Assembly: GCA_015478725.1 (NCBI GenBank)
Contig: JADMIG010000004.1
Coordinates: 62,001-126,000 of the forward strand
Length of the DNA: 64,000 bases
Origin: Chloroflexota bacterium
GTDB taxonomy: Bacteria > Chloroflexota > Limnocylindria > Limnocylindrales > CSP1-4
Direction of reading: 5' to 3'
The notes under the pieces are model-generated. The model saw nothing but the letters and a program-made list of their open reading frames with translations, was not told the DNA's origin and ran no database searches. Numbering within the stretch: the first letter of the stretch is position 1; every line of letters starts with the position of its first letter. A program made the translations under genes and the position numbers. This document shows positions 12,533-19,672 of this stretch, piece after piece.

Positions 12533-12883
12533 TCACAGGGCAAGATGCAGGCGCAGCGCTTCGTCGATGTCGATCATGATCGCGTTGGGAACGGCACCCA
12601 GCCGGTCACCCACCCGCTCGACGGCGATCGATCTGACCTGCTCCGCCTGCGCCTTGGAGTCGTCGGCGAGCCCTGTCTCCGCGGCTGGAAGCAGAACCTG
12701 GAACGGGTAGACCCGTTCGCCATTCGACGTCACGGGAACAACGGTGATGACGCCGCGACCCAGCCGTTCGGCCGTCGCGTTGGCTGCGTCGTTGCTGACG
12801 ATGACCGCCGGCCGCCGCTTGTTCGCCTCGGAGCCGCGGGCGGGATCGAGGTCCACGGAATGGATGGAGCCGCGGCGCATCAT
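12533..12883 (-). CDS. mazF: MazF/PemK-family endoribonuclease toxin
   Basis: The 116-residue protein has the MazF fold markers: RRGSIHSVDLDPARGSEANKRRPAVIVSND, with the Arg and Pro-Ala-Val-Ile strand, then ITVVPVTSN with the conserved Thr/Ser, and AEQVRSIAVERVG. MazF toxins are sequence-specific mRNA interferases. ATG 12883 overlaps the antitoxin stop (ATGA), a typical mazEF arrangement; ATG 12880 is also possible. Confidence 0.93.
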   Translation of the reverse strand: MMRRGSIHSVDLDPARGSEANKRRPAVIVSNDAANATAERLGRGVITVVPVTSNGERVYPFQVLLPAAETGLADDSKAQAEQVRSIAVERVGDRLGAVPNAIMIDIDEALRLHLAL

Positions 12884-13101
12884 GACCCAAGTCCGTCGCC
12901 GGTGGTCGTCTCCCAGAGGCTGGCCCCGCCCTCAACTGCCCACTCCTCCCACGCCCCTTCGTAGGAGCCGCTCAGTTCTGCCGTGCGAAGGAGGCGCACG
13001 GCTCGATGGACGGCGGCCGATCGAGATTCAAGCCCCTGTTCCTTCGCGTATTCGTCGAGGAAGTGGACGTCCTCGCCGGGCAGGCTCACACTGACCTTCA
13101 T
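12880..13101 (-). CDS. mazE: Ribbon-helix-helix MazE-type antitoxin
   Basis: The 73-residue protein begins MKVSVSLPGEDVHFLDEYAKEQGLESRSAAVHRAVRLL, a ribbon-helix-helix DNA-binding domain. An acidic, Trp-containing tail (YEGAWEEWAVEGG) suits toxin neutralisation. It is coupled to the MazF-like gene by a 4-bp overlap. The promoter immediately upstream contains a perfect inverted repeat (13111-13134), which fits negative autoregulation by an RHH dimer. Confidence 0.9.
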   Translation of the reverse strand: MKVSVSLPGEDVHFLDEYAKEQGLESRSAAVHRAVRLLRTAELSGSYEGAWEEWAVEGGASLWETTTGDGLGS

Positions 13102-13107
13102 ACGACG

Positions 13108-13137
13108 ATACTACCCGAGGTAGGACTCGGGTAGCAA
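13108..13137 (-). promoter_or_regulatory. mazEF promoter with embedded perfect palindrome, leaderless start
   Basis: On the minus strand, -35 TTGCTA (13137-13132) and -10 TAGTAT (13113-13108) are separated by 18 bp. The interval holds a perfect inverted repeat, CTACCCGAG at 13111-13119 and CTCGGGTAG at 13126-13134, with a 6-nt spacer. The predicted +1 falls at or next to the ATG (13101), so the mRNA would be leaderless. The palindrome is the expected site for the RHH antitoxin. Confidence 0.6.
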
Positions 13138-13220
13138 TGGGCGTGGCCCACCGCTGACGCCGTCTTCGCAGAGCGACCGTGTACTGGGCCGGCAATGCGA
13201 ACCCACCACCGGGCGCCGCC

Positions 13221-13475
13221 TCAGTACACCTGGTCGTGAGAGCCAAGGTTGACGAGGAACGCGTCGTCGCCGGCCCAGCGGAACAGGACGCGGAGGTCGT
13301 CGTCAACGCTGAACGCCCAGTAGGCGTCGAGGTCGCCCTTCAGCTTGTGCGTTCGAAGAAGCGGATCCTTCGGGTCGGCTGCCAAACGGCGGAGTGCGGC
13401 ACGCAGCATCGACGCCTGCGGTTCTCGGAGCTTCCTGGCCGTTCGAAGGAAGCGACTGGAGGCCGTGAGCCGCAA
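13221..13475 (-). CDS. RelE/ParE-superfamily toxin (YafQ/YoeB-like)
   Basis: An 84-residue basic protein with a RelE-fold pattern: RFLRTARKL, then LLRTHKLKGDLDAYWAFSVDDDLRVLFRWAGDDAFLVNLGSHDQVY. The conserved Lys/Arg and aromatic positions and the C-terminal strand (LVNLGSHDQVY) match ribosome-dependent mRNA interferases. The start is TTG 13475, one base after the antitoxin stop; a weak start following a coupled antitoxin is common in TA pairs. Confidence 0.85.
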   Translation of the reverse strand: MRLTASSRFLRTARKLREPQASMLRAALRRLAADPKDPLLRTHKLKGDLDAYWAFSVDDDLRVLFRWAGDDAFLVNLGSHDQVY

Positions 13476-13476
13476 G

Positions 13477-13752
13477 TCAGCTCCGTAGCTCGTTGAGCAG
13501 CTGCTCGACGTCGTCGAAACGTGACGCCTCGCCGGCCTGATGCTCAGCCTCTGCCTCGCGGACCTCGGCCAGGAAGATCGTCCGGCGAAGCGCGCTCAAT
13601 TCGGCTTGATCACGTTCATATCGCTCGGGGTTCACGATGTACGCCGCTTTCCGCGAGCGCTGCAGGACGACCGTCGGCTCCTCGGTCGACTGGACGTCGT
13701 CGATGACGTCGGCCACCCGCTTCCGCAGATCGCTGATCGGAATGCTCTTCAT
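13477..13752 (-). CDS. Phd/YefM-family antitoxin
   Basis: The 91-residue protein starts MKSIPISDLRKRVADVIDDVQSTEEPTVVLQRSRKAAYIV, the YefM/Phd DNA-binding domain, and ends in a charged helical tail (EAEHQAGEASRFDDVEQLLNEL) that should bind the toxin. It lies one base upstream of the RelE-like toxin. A strong promoter with an inverted repeat immediately upstream fits autoregulation. Confidence 0.9.
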   Translation of the reverse strand: MKSIPISDLRKRVADVIDDVQSTEEPTVVLQRSRKAAYIVNPERYERDQAELSALRRTIFLAEVREAEAEHQAGEASRFDDVEQLLNELRS

Positions 13753-13756
13753 GACA

Positions 13757-13790
13757 CGGACAAGTGTACGGTCCGATGTACTCCTGTCAA
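13757..13790 (-). promoter_or_regulatory. Promoter of the Phd/RelE-like pair, with operator
   Basis: A perfect -35 (TTGACA, 13790-13785) and a -10 TACACT (13768-13763) are separated by 16 bp on the minus strand. An inverted repeat CGGAC (13757-13761) and GTCCG (13771-13775) with a 9-nt spacer overlaps the -10. The predicted +1 near 13756 is about four bases from the ATG (13752), so the transcript is essentially leaderless. Confidence 0.7.
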
Positions 13791-13832
13791 TGCGATCATC
13801 GTCTGTTCGGCTGCGGGCCAGCGCGCAAACCG

Positions 13833-13859
13833 TTGCTGCCGGACCTCATCGCCTATACT
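13833..13859 (+). promoter_or_regulatory. Probable tRNA promoter
   Basis: A clear -10 TATACT (13854-13859) lies ten bases before the tRNA 5' end. A TTGCTG -35-like element (13833-13838) has a short 15-bp spacing. Confidence 0.5.
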
Positions 13860-13868
13860 CGCGCCCGC

Positions 13869-13943
13869 GCCGACATAGCTCAGCGGTAGAGCAGCTGTTT
13901 CGTAAACAGCAGGTCCTCGGTTCAAATCCGAGTGTCGGCTCCA
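13869..13943 (+). tRNA. tRNA-Thr (anticodon CGT), CCA encoded
   Basis: A cloverleaf is readable: acceptor stem GCCGACA/TGTCGGC, D-loop AGCTCAGCGGTAGAGC, anticodon stem GCTGT/ACAGC with loop TTCGTAA (anticodon CGT, reading ACG threonine codons), T-arm TCGGTTCAAATCCGA, discriminator T and a genomic CCA. Its 3' part from the anticodon loop onward is duplicated exactly at 58071-58118, marking it as an integration site. Confidence 0.95.
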
Positions 13944-13945
13944 CC
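13898..13945 (+). repeat. Left attachment site (attL), inside tRNA-Thr
   Basis: This 48-bp block runs from the anticodon loop through the CCA plus two flanking bases and is identical to 58071-58118. Similarity continues for another ~13 bp with scattered mismatches (shared TTTCACGC, then CGAA). Confidence 0.85.
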
Positions 13946-14053
13946 CTTTCACGCGCGAATTGCCCCACGGCTTGGTCGAGCTCGCAACGCGTCGGAATCG
14001 GCTTGAGTTATGCGGATCGCCTTTGCGAGGATCCCGTCGGTTGACTTGAGGTC

Positions 14054-14554
14054 TCAGGTCAACCGCGGTGGCGCGTCGGTGGGCGCGAGAAAGGCGAGCT
14101 GATAGTCGACGGGTGGAATGACGATCCGAAGGCCGCCGACGTCGGCCGACCCGTTCAAGCGCACCAGGTCCGTCTGGTCGTACGTGTACAGGGTCTCGGA
14201 TCCCGTCACGAGGGCCGTCGCGAGGATCATGGCGTCCGGTGTCTTCAGCCACCGGACATGCCGGCGCAGGTCACGAGCTCGCGCGGCGACGACCGGATCA
14301 ACGGAGACGAGCGTGATGAACGGGTTGTCCATGTAATCGACGAGGACGCTCTCCTGCTCGTCCGTCAGCAGCGGATCGCCTGCCGCCGGGCCCTTCACCG
14401 TCTCGGTGATCGTGACCGTAGAGACGAACACCTTGATCTCGCCGCGCTCGGCCTGCTCGAGCAACCGAAGGACGTGTTCGGCGCGGTCCACCTCCTTAGC
14501 CAGGAGCGCGATCCACGGGCTCGTGTCGATGGTGACCACGGGCTTGTCAGGCAT
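14054..14554 (-). CDS. PIN-domain protein (VapC-like nuclease)
   Basis: The 166-residue PIN protein has VVTIDTSPWIALL (first Asp), VSTVTITETVKGP (Glu), TPDAMILATALVTGSETLYTYDQTDLVRL (later Asp residues). It is probably a Mg-dependent RNase. ATG 14554 is used; it overlaps the end of the upstream 269-residue gene by eight bases, so the two are co-translated. The partner is not a recognisable antitoxin. This is the first gene inside the left att site. Confidence 0.85.
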   Translation of the reverse strand: MPDKPVVTIDTSPWIALLAKEVDRAEHVLRLLEQAERGEIKVFVSTVTITETVKGPAAGDPLLTDEQESVLVDYMDNPFITLVSVDPVVAARARDLRRHVRWLKTPDAMILATALVTGSETLYTYDQTDLVRLNGSADVGGLRIVIPPVDYQLAFLAPTDAPPRLT

Positions 14555-15356
14555 CGCGAATCCGACGCACCCAGACCTCAGACGGCACCCCGCCCGTGAG
14601 ATTGGGGGCAAGGCCGAGCAGCGCCGCGGCACGCGGACGCTGGCGGTCGTGCCGGAGCACCTGGATGGACCGCACCTGAACCCGCTCCGGGCGGCCCAGT
14701 CGGTCGAACGTTACGAGCCCGTGGACGCGCACCCGCTCTTGCACGCCAGCCTTCACGTCGTCCCACATGGAGGCGGGGAAGTCGCACCGGACGCGGTGAC
14801 CGTACAGCGTGTCCCAGATCGCGAAGCTCGGCTGCTTCTTGTCGTGGCCGAACACGTCCTCAAGCGGCCCCTCGACGGTGCTCATGGCGGTCTGGGTCCC
14901 GATCTCGACGGGGGCCGTCGTCAACGCCTCGTCCTCGTCAGACAGCTGCACTGCGCTCGTGAGGACGACCGACTGCTCCTCAGCGTCGATGGACACTCGG
15001 CTGATGCCGTCGTGCAGCACGCGGACGATGGCTCTGTAGTCAGACCAGGCGGTGTCGGAGATCCCCTCGGGCCGCTCGCCCTGATCGCGGACCGTTGTCA
15101 TACCTGTGGCGAACTGACTGACCACGTACGCACTGCGATCGTAGAGCGGGTTGATTGGGGCCGCCTCGAGCCCGACCTGCGCGCTGCCAACTTCGAGGTT
15201 CCGGATCACCCACCGCATGGTCGGCTGGCCGGTAGTCGCCGCGTCAAGCTCAGCGAGGATACTCGCGAAGTGGCCGACCATCTCCGCGAAGGCATCGAAC
15301 GGTACGGGCTCGCGAGGGTCCTGCGTTTCGACCTTGAACGTGAACTTGGTTGGCAT
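14547..15356 (-). CDS. Uncharacterised 269-residue protein coupled to a PIN nuclease
   Basis: I do not recognise this family. The sequence is soluble, with mixed alpha/beta character and no signal or membrane segment. It opens with a strand (KFTFKVETQDP), then an amphipathic helix (FAEMVGHFASILAELDAA) and later a beta-rich region ending in RVQVRSIQVL. ATG 15356 has a good ribosome site (GGGAG, 7-nt spacing). It overlaps the PIN gene and may be its antitoxin-like or sensor partner. A near-perfect 19-bp palindrome stands ~35 bp upstream of its start. Confidence 0.75.
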   Translation of the reverse strand: MPTKFTFKVETQDPREPVPFDAFAEMVGHFASILAELDAATTGQPTMRWVIRNLEVGSAQVGLEAAPINPLYDRSAYVVSQFATGMTTVRDQGERPEGISDTAWSDYRAIVRVLHDGISRVSIDAEEQSVVLTSAVQLSDEDEALTTAPVEIGTQTAMSTVEGPLEDVFGHDKKQPSFAIWDTLYGHRVRCDFPASMWDDVKAGVQERVRVHGLVTFDRLGRPERVQVRSIQVLRHDRQRPRAAALLGLAPNLTGGVPSEVWVRRIRDA

Positions 15357-15390
15357 CGGCGGACTCCCATGCCGAGGTTCGCGCGGGCTC

Positions 15391-15409
15391 GTGTCACCTT
15401 AGGCGACAC
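15391..15409. promoter_or_regulatory. 19-bp near-perfect palindrome upstream of the PIN operon
   Basis: GTGTCaCCT-T-AGGcGACAC reads as an inverted repeat with one mismatched pair around a central T. It lies between the divergent PIN operon (start 15356) and the defence methylase gene (start 15611), positioned as an operator. The remainder of the 254-bp gap shows no other structure to me. Confidence 0.5.
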
Positions 15410-15610
15410 GTACGCGAGAGTACACGCCGCCGGTCGACACGTGGATCCGACGGCGGCACCCCGTCCCAATTGCCGAGGACGCGGGCGCCGCGCGCGCCGG
15501 CCGGGTGATGTCGGGCCGTACAATCCGATCCAGGTTGTCACCTGAGGGGGCGTGGGCGTGGAGGCACGTGGCTGCGCGCTCGTGGCACCGCCAAGCCGGG
15601 AGTTCCAACA

Positions 15611-18600
15611 GTGGCGCCGGAGAACGATCCGTTCGCGACCCTTCGCGCGCCACGCGCTGCGATCCCGTGGGATCGGCCGGCTCAGTCACCGCGAGACGCC
15701 ACGACGGAGCGGGTCTGGATCGGCGCCGATCCCCACGGGCTGGGCTTCGAGGTAGCCGTCGCGTCATGGTCGGGCGCCAACCCGCCGACTCAGGAGGCGA
15801 TGCGAACCCTCCACGCCGCCCGGCTCCGCAACCGGGCGATCCCGCTGACCGTCGTGGCGCGACGTGTCGGTGGACATGCCTGGCTCTTTGGGCCACTGGC
15901 GAACGCGCCTGTACTTGGTCCGCTGCCGGCAAGGCACGCTGCCCGGATCGTTCAGGCGGCACTCGACGAACCCACAGCGGGGGCCGCGCGCGCCCGGATC
16001 ATCCAGGCTCGCGACGCCCTCGAGACGGCCGACATCCCGGGGTTCGACTCCCAGGGCCTGTTCGCGATCCGCGAGCTGACATGGGGCGTCCCGCGACGGC
16101 CTGACTGGGGGGCCGCCTCGGCGCGGAGCCGCGCGCTCATGGCGACGAGCCCGCGCGGTGCGGCGCTGGTGCAGGGACTCGGGTTCGACAGCCGCACGAT
16201 CCCCGGCAACGCGCTGCTGCTGAGCGTCCACGGGGAACCGCCGCGCGCGGTCGCGATCCTTCTCCGGGACGACGAGTCGTTCGACGCCGAGAGTGCGCGA
16301 TTCGCGAAGTCGCCCATCTACCATGGCCTCGAGATCGCCCGCCAGAACAACGTTCGCTGGCTCGTCGTCGCTCGGGGGCCGCAGCTCCGGCTCTACCCGA
16401 CGGCGCCCGACATCGGCGTCGGTCGGCGCGGGGCGACGCAGACGTACTTCGGCCTCGACCTCGCCCTCCTCGACGACCAGCACGCCGGGTATCTCGAGCT
16501 CGCGTTTGGCGCCGCGGCCCTGGCACCCGGCGGGTCAGTCGACCAACTCCTCGATGCCAGCCGCGACTACGCGGTGTCGCTCGGCGAGCGCCTCCGCGAA
16601 CGGATCTACGACAGGGTAGTCGACTCCTTGTCGACCGCGATCGCCCGCGCGCTCGCGACCGACGCTCGTCTTGACGACCAGCGGCTCGCCCTCGCCTACC
16701 GCCTCACCCTGCGGATCCTCTTCCGGCTCCTCTTCCAGGCGTACGCCGAGGACACCCGGCTCCTCCCTCTCCATCGCAACGAGCGATACACGCGGGCCTC
16801 GCTCAAGGAGCTGGCCCGCGACCTCGCCGCCCATCCCGACCGGCCAAACGACCCGCGCAGCACCTCGCTCTGGGACGGCCTCGCCCAGGTCTGGCGCGTC
16901 ATCGACACCGGCGACGAAGCATGGGGTGTCCCGGCCTACAACGGCGGCCTCTTCGGCGCCGATCCCGAGCTCCATCCCGACGGCGCCGCGGTCGCGCGAC
17001 TTGTCCTCCACAATGACGCCGTCGGCCCGGCGCTGGCCGGCCTACTCGTCGACGTGGCGGTGGATGGTGACCGCGGCCCCGTCGACTTCCGCTCCCTCGA
17101 TGTCCGTGACTTCGGCACGATCTACGAGGGGCTCCTCGAGTCGGGTCTCTCGCTCGCAACCGAAGACCTCGCAATCGACGCATCGGGCGCATGGCGACCG
17201 GCGAGGGCAGGCGAGCGGATCGACGCGGCCACAGGCGCACCGTATTTCCACACGAAGTCGGGCGACCGCAAAGCGACCGGCTCGTACTTCACGAAGCCCT
17301 TCGCGGTCGAGCACTTGCTCGGGCGCGCGCTCGATCCGGCGCTCGACGCTCACCTGGAGAAGGTCGCCGTGCTCGTCGGGCGGGGCGATCAGGTCGGCGC
17401 GGCACGACTCTTCTTCGACTTCCGCGTCGCCGATCTCGCGATGGGCAGCGGCCACTTCCTCGTGGGCGCGATCGGGCACATCGAGGGGAAGTTCGGTGCG
17501 TTCCTCGAGCGCAACGCGATCCCGGGGGTGGAACGGGAGCTCCTCGAACTTCGCGACGCCGCTCTCGCCGCCCTTCGGCGGGTTGGCGTCGAGGAGCCGG
17601 AGATCGACCGCTCCGCGCTGCTTGGCCGGCAGATCGCCCGCCGCTGTGTTTATGGCCTCGACATCAACGACATCGCCGTCGAACTGGCGCGCCTCGCGAT
17701 CTGGGTCCGGACGTTCGTGCCGGGCCTGCCGATGTCGAGCCTCGACCACCAGCTCGTCTGCGGCAACTCGCTCACCGGCATCGGCACTATCGAGGAGGCG
17801 ATCGAGGCGCTCGATCCCGATGCCCGGACGGGCGCGATGACCTTCTCCGGGGCCGCGATCCGGGCTGCCCTTGACCAGGCGCGGGTCGTGCTGGAGGATG
17901 CCGCCGCGCTCAAGGAGTCGACGAGCGACGAGGCGCGCGCCGCCCAGGAGGCGTCACGCCGCGCGCTCGAGGCGGCCGAGCCGGCGCGCCTGCTCTTCGA
18001 TGCGGCGGTCGCCGTGCGACTCGGGGTGCTGCCGGCCCCGGCCGACTTCGATGCCGAGGGGATCGCCCGGAGTGCTGCCGCCGCCCGGGTACGGGACTCG
18101 CTGCGCGACCTCGACCCGGTCCACTTTCCGGTGCGGTTCCCGGAGGTGTTCTTGCGGGAACCGAGCGGCTTCGATGTGCTCGTTGGCAATCCTCCCTGGG
18201 AGAAGGTGAAGGTCGAGGCCGACAAGTGGTGGGGTGCGCGCATTCCTGGCCTGTTCCATCTTCCGGTCGGCGCCCGCGATGCTGCTATCGAACGGGCCAA
18301 GGGCGACCGGTCCGACCTTGCCCAGCAGTTCGCGGCCGAGATCTCGCAGAACGACGGTCTGCGTGACGCGTTGAGACTCGGCCCATATCCGGGCCTTGGT
18401 ACCGGCGACATCGACCTCTATCAGGCATTTGCCTGGCGCAACTGGCACCTCGTGTGCTCCGGTGGTCGAATCGGAATGGTCGCCCCACGGAGTCTCGTTG
18501 CAGAGGCCGGTGCTGCCGACTGGCGCGAGCTTGTCTTCGACGACGGCGAGTTCGACGAAGTGACACTCCTCCTGAACACAGCGCGCTGGGCGTTTGACAT

Positions 18601-19672
18601 GGAAGCGCGCTACAGCATCGCTCTCGTATCCCTTCGGAGACTGGGACAGGCGGGCGGCCAGGTCACCCTTCGGGGACCCTTCGCGTCGCGCGCTGAGTTT
18701 GAAGCTGGCGCACATCGGGCTCCTGCGCGGTTCCCAGCAGCTGAGTTCAGAACGTGGGGAACGGGGGCCTCTTTTCCGATCCTTTCCACCGCGGAAGACG
18801 GCGGGGTGTACGTTCAGATGCGGTCTCATCCACGGCTCGATGCGGACATCGGCGACTGGCGCGTTCGCGCCTACGCCGAGTTCCATGCGACCGCGGACAA
18901 GCCGCTATTCCACTTGGATACTGTCCCGTCGGGATGGTGGCCGCTCTATAAAGGCGAGTCGTTCGACCTGTGGAATCCCGACACGGGCCGGTACTACGGC
19001 GGGGTCGATCCGGAGGTCGTGTTGCCCGTGCTGCTCGAGAAGCGCCGACGAGCCGGCAGGCTGGCCGCCTCTCCCTTCTCAGAGTTCCCGCCTGCCGTCA
19101 TCGACGACGACTCAACACTCCCCATCCGCGGGGCGCGGATCGCGGTTCGCCTGGTCGCGCGATCGACCGACACGCGTACCGTCCGCGCGGCCCTCGTGCC
19201 GCCGCGCGTCGCGCTGACTCATGGCGCCCCATATCTGCTCTTTCCACGTGGCAACCCGGAGGCCGTTGCGTATCTCCTGGCCGTTCTCAGCTCGATCCCG
19301 CTGGACTGGATGGCCCGTCGCGCCGTTGAGATGAACCTCACCTATCACGTCATGTACGGGTTCGCGATCCCGCGACCAGCGCCAGGTGACTCCCTCCGCC
19401 AGCGAGCGGTGGTCATCGCCGGTCGCCTCGCCGCGATCGACGCCCGCTTCTCAATCTGGGCCGCTGCCGTTGGCGTGCCGGTCGGATCGGTGGGCGACAC
19501 CGACCGCCCGGATCTCATCGCCGAGCTCGACGCCGTCACCTCGCACCTCTACGGTCTCTCGCGCGAGCAGGTCGAACACGTATTCGCAACGTTCCACCGC
19601 GGCTGGGACTACGCTCCCCGCCTGGCTCGCGTCCTCGCCCACTATGACCGCTGGGCGGCAGCTGGCCGATGA
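15611..19672 (+). CDS. Large Eco57I/PglX-type N6-adenine DNA methyltransferase (defence)
   Basis: This 1353-residue class I adenine methylase starts at GTG 15611 with GGGAG eight bases upstream. It has an N-terminal ~500-residue region of restriction-subunit type (LTLRILFRLLFQAYAED, FGTIYEGLLE), the GSYFT motif (residues 557-561), SAM-binding motif DLAMGSGHF (608-616), VYGLDINDIAVELARLAIW, and the catalytic NPPW (860-863). The C-terminal part is a probable target-recognition region. Such proteins (type IIG, BREX PglX, DISARM DrmMI) methylate host DNA for self-recognition. The helicase gene overlaps its stop by ATGA, so they are one system. The exact class cannot be fixed from two genes. Confidence 0.88.
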   Translation: MAPENDPFATLRAPRAAIPWDRPAQSPRDATTERVWIGADPHGLGFEVAVASWSGANPPTQEAMRTLHAARLRNRAIPLTVVARRVGGHAWLFGPLANAPVLGPLPARHAARIVQAALDEPTAGAARARIIQARDALETADIPGFDSQGLFAIRELTWGVPRRPDWGAASARSRALMATSPRGAALVQGLGFDSRTIPGNALLLSVHGEPPRAVAILLRDDESFDAESARFAKSPIYHGLEIARQNNVRWLVVARGPQLRLYPTAPDIGVGRRGATQTYFGLDLALLDDQHAGYLELAFGAAALAPGGSVDQLLDASRDYAVSLGERLRERIYDRVVDSLSTAIARALATDARLDDQRLALAYRLTLRILFRLLFQAYAEDTRLLPLHRNERYTRASLKELARDLAAHPDRPNDPRSTSLWDGLAQVWRVIDTGDEAWGVPAYNGGLFGADPELHPDGAAVARLVLHNDAVGPALAGLLVDVAVDGDRGPVDFRSLDVRDFGTIYEGLLESGLSLATEDLAIDASGAWRPARAGERIDAATGAPYFHTKSGDRKATGSYFTKPFAVEHLLGRALDPALDAHLEKVAVLVGRGDQVGAARLFFDFRVADLAMGSGHFLVGAIGHIEGKFGAFLERNAIPGVERELLELRDAALAALRRVGVEEPEIDRSALLGRQIARRCVYGLDINDIAVELARLAIWVRTFVPGLPMSSLDHQLVCGNSLTGIGTIEEAIEALDPDARTGAMTFSGAAIRAALDQARVVLEDAAALKESTSDEARAAQEASRRALEAAEPARLLFDAAVAVRLGVLPAPADFDAEGIARSAAAARVRDSLRDLDPVHFPVRFPEVFLREPSGFDVLVGNPPWEKVKVEADKWWGARIPGLFHLPVGARDAAIERAKGDRSDLAQQFAAEISQNDGLRDALRLGPYPGLGTGDIDLYQAFAWRNWHLVCSGGRIGMVAPRSLVAEAGAADWRELVFDDGEFDEVTLLLNTARWAFDMEARYSIALVSLRRLGQAGGQVTLRGPFASRAEFEAGAHRAPARFPAAEFRTWGTGASFPILSTAEDGGVYVQMRSHPRLDADIGDWRVRAYAEFHATADKPLFHLDTVPSGWWPLYKGESFDLWNPDTGRYYGGVDPEVVLPVLLEKRRRAGRLAASPFSEFPPAVIDDDSTLPIRGARIAVRLVARSTDTRTVRAALVPPRVALTHGAPYLLFPRGNPEAVAYLLAVLSSIPLDWMARRAVEMNLTYHVMYGFAIPRPAPGDSLRQRAVVIAGRLAAIDARFSIWAAAVGVPVGSVGDTDRPDLIAELDAVTSHLYGLSREQVEHVFATFHRGWDYAPRLARVLAHYDRWAAAGR

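Noticed and set aside
13749-14252. Minus-strand reading frame across the tRNA
   Set aside because: It is antisense to tRNA-Thr and overlaps the PIN gene; the peptide is a known artefact of tRNA antisense translation.
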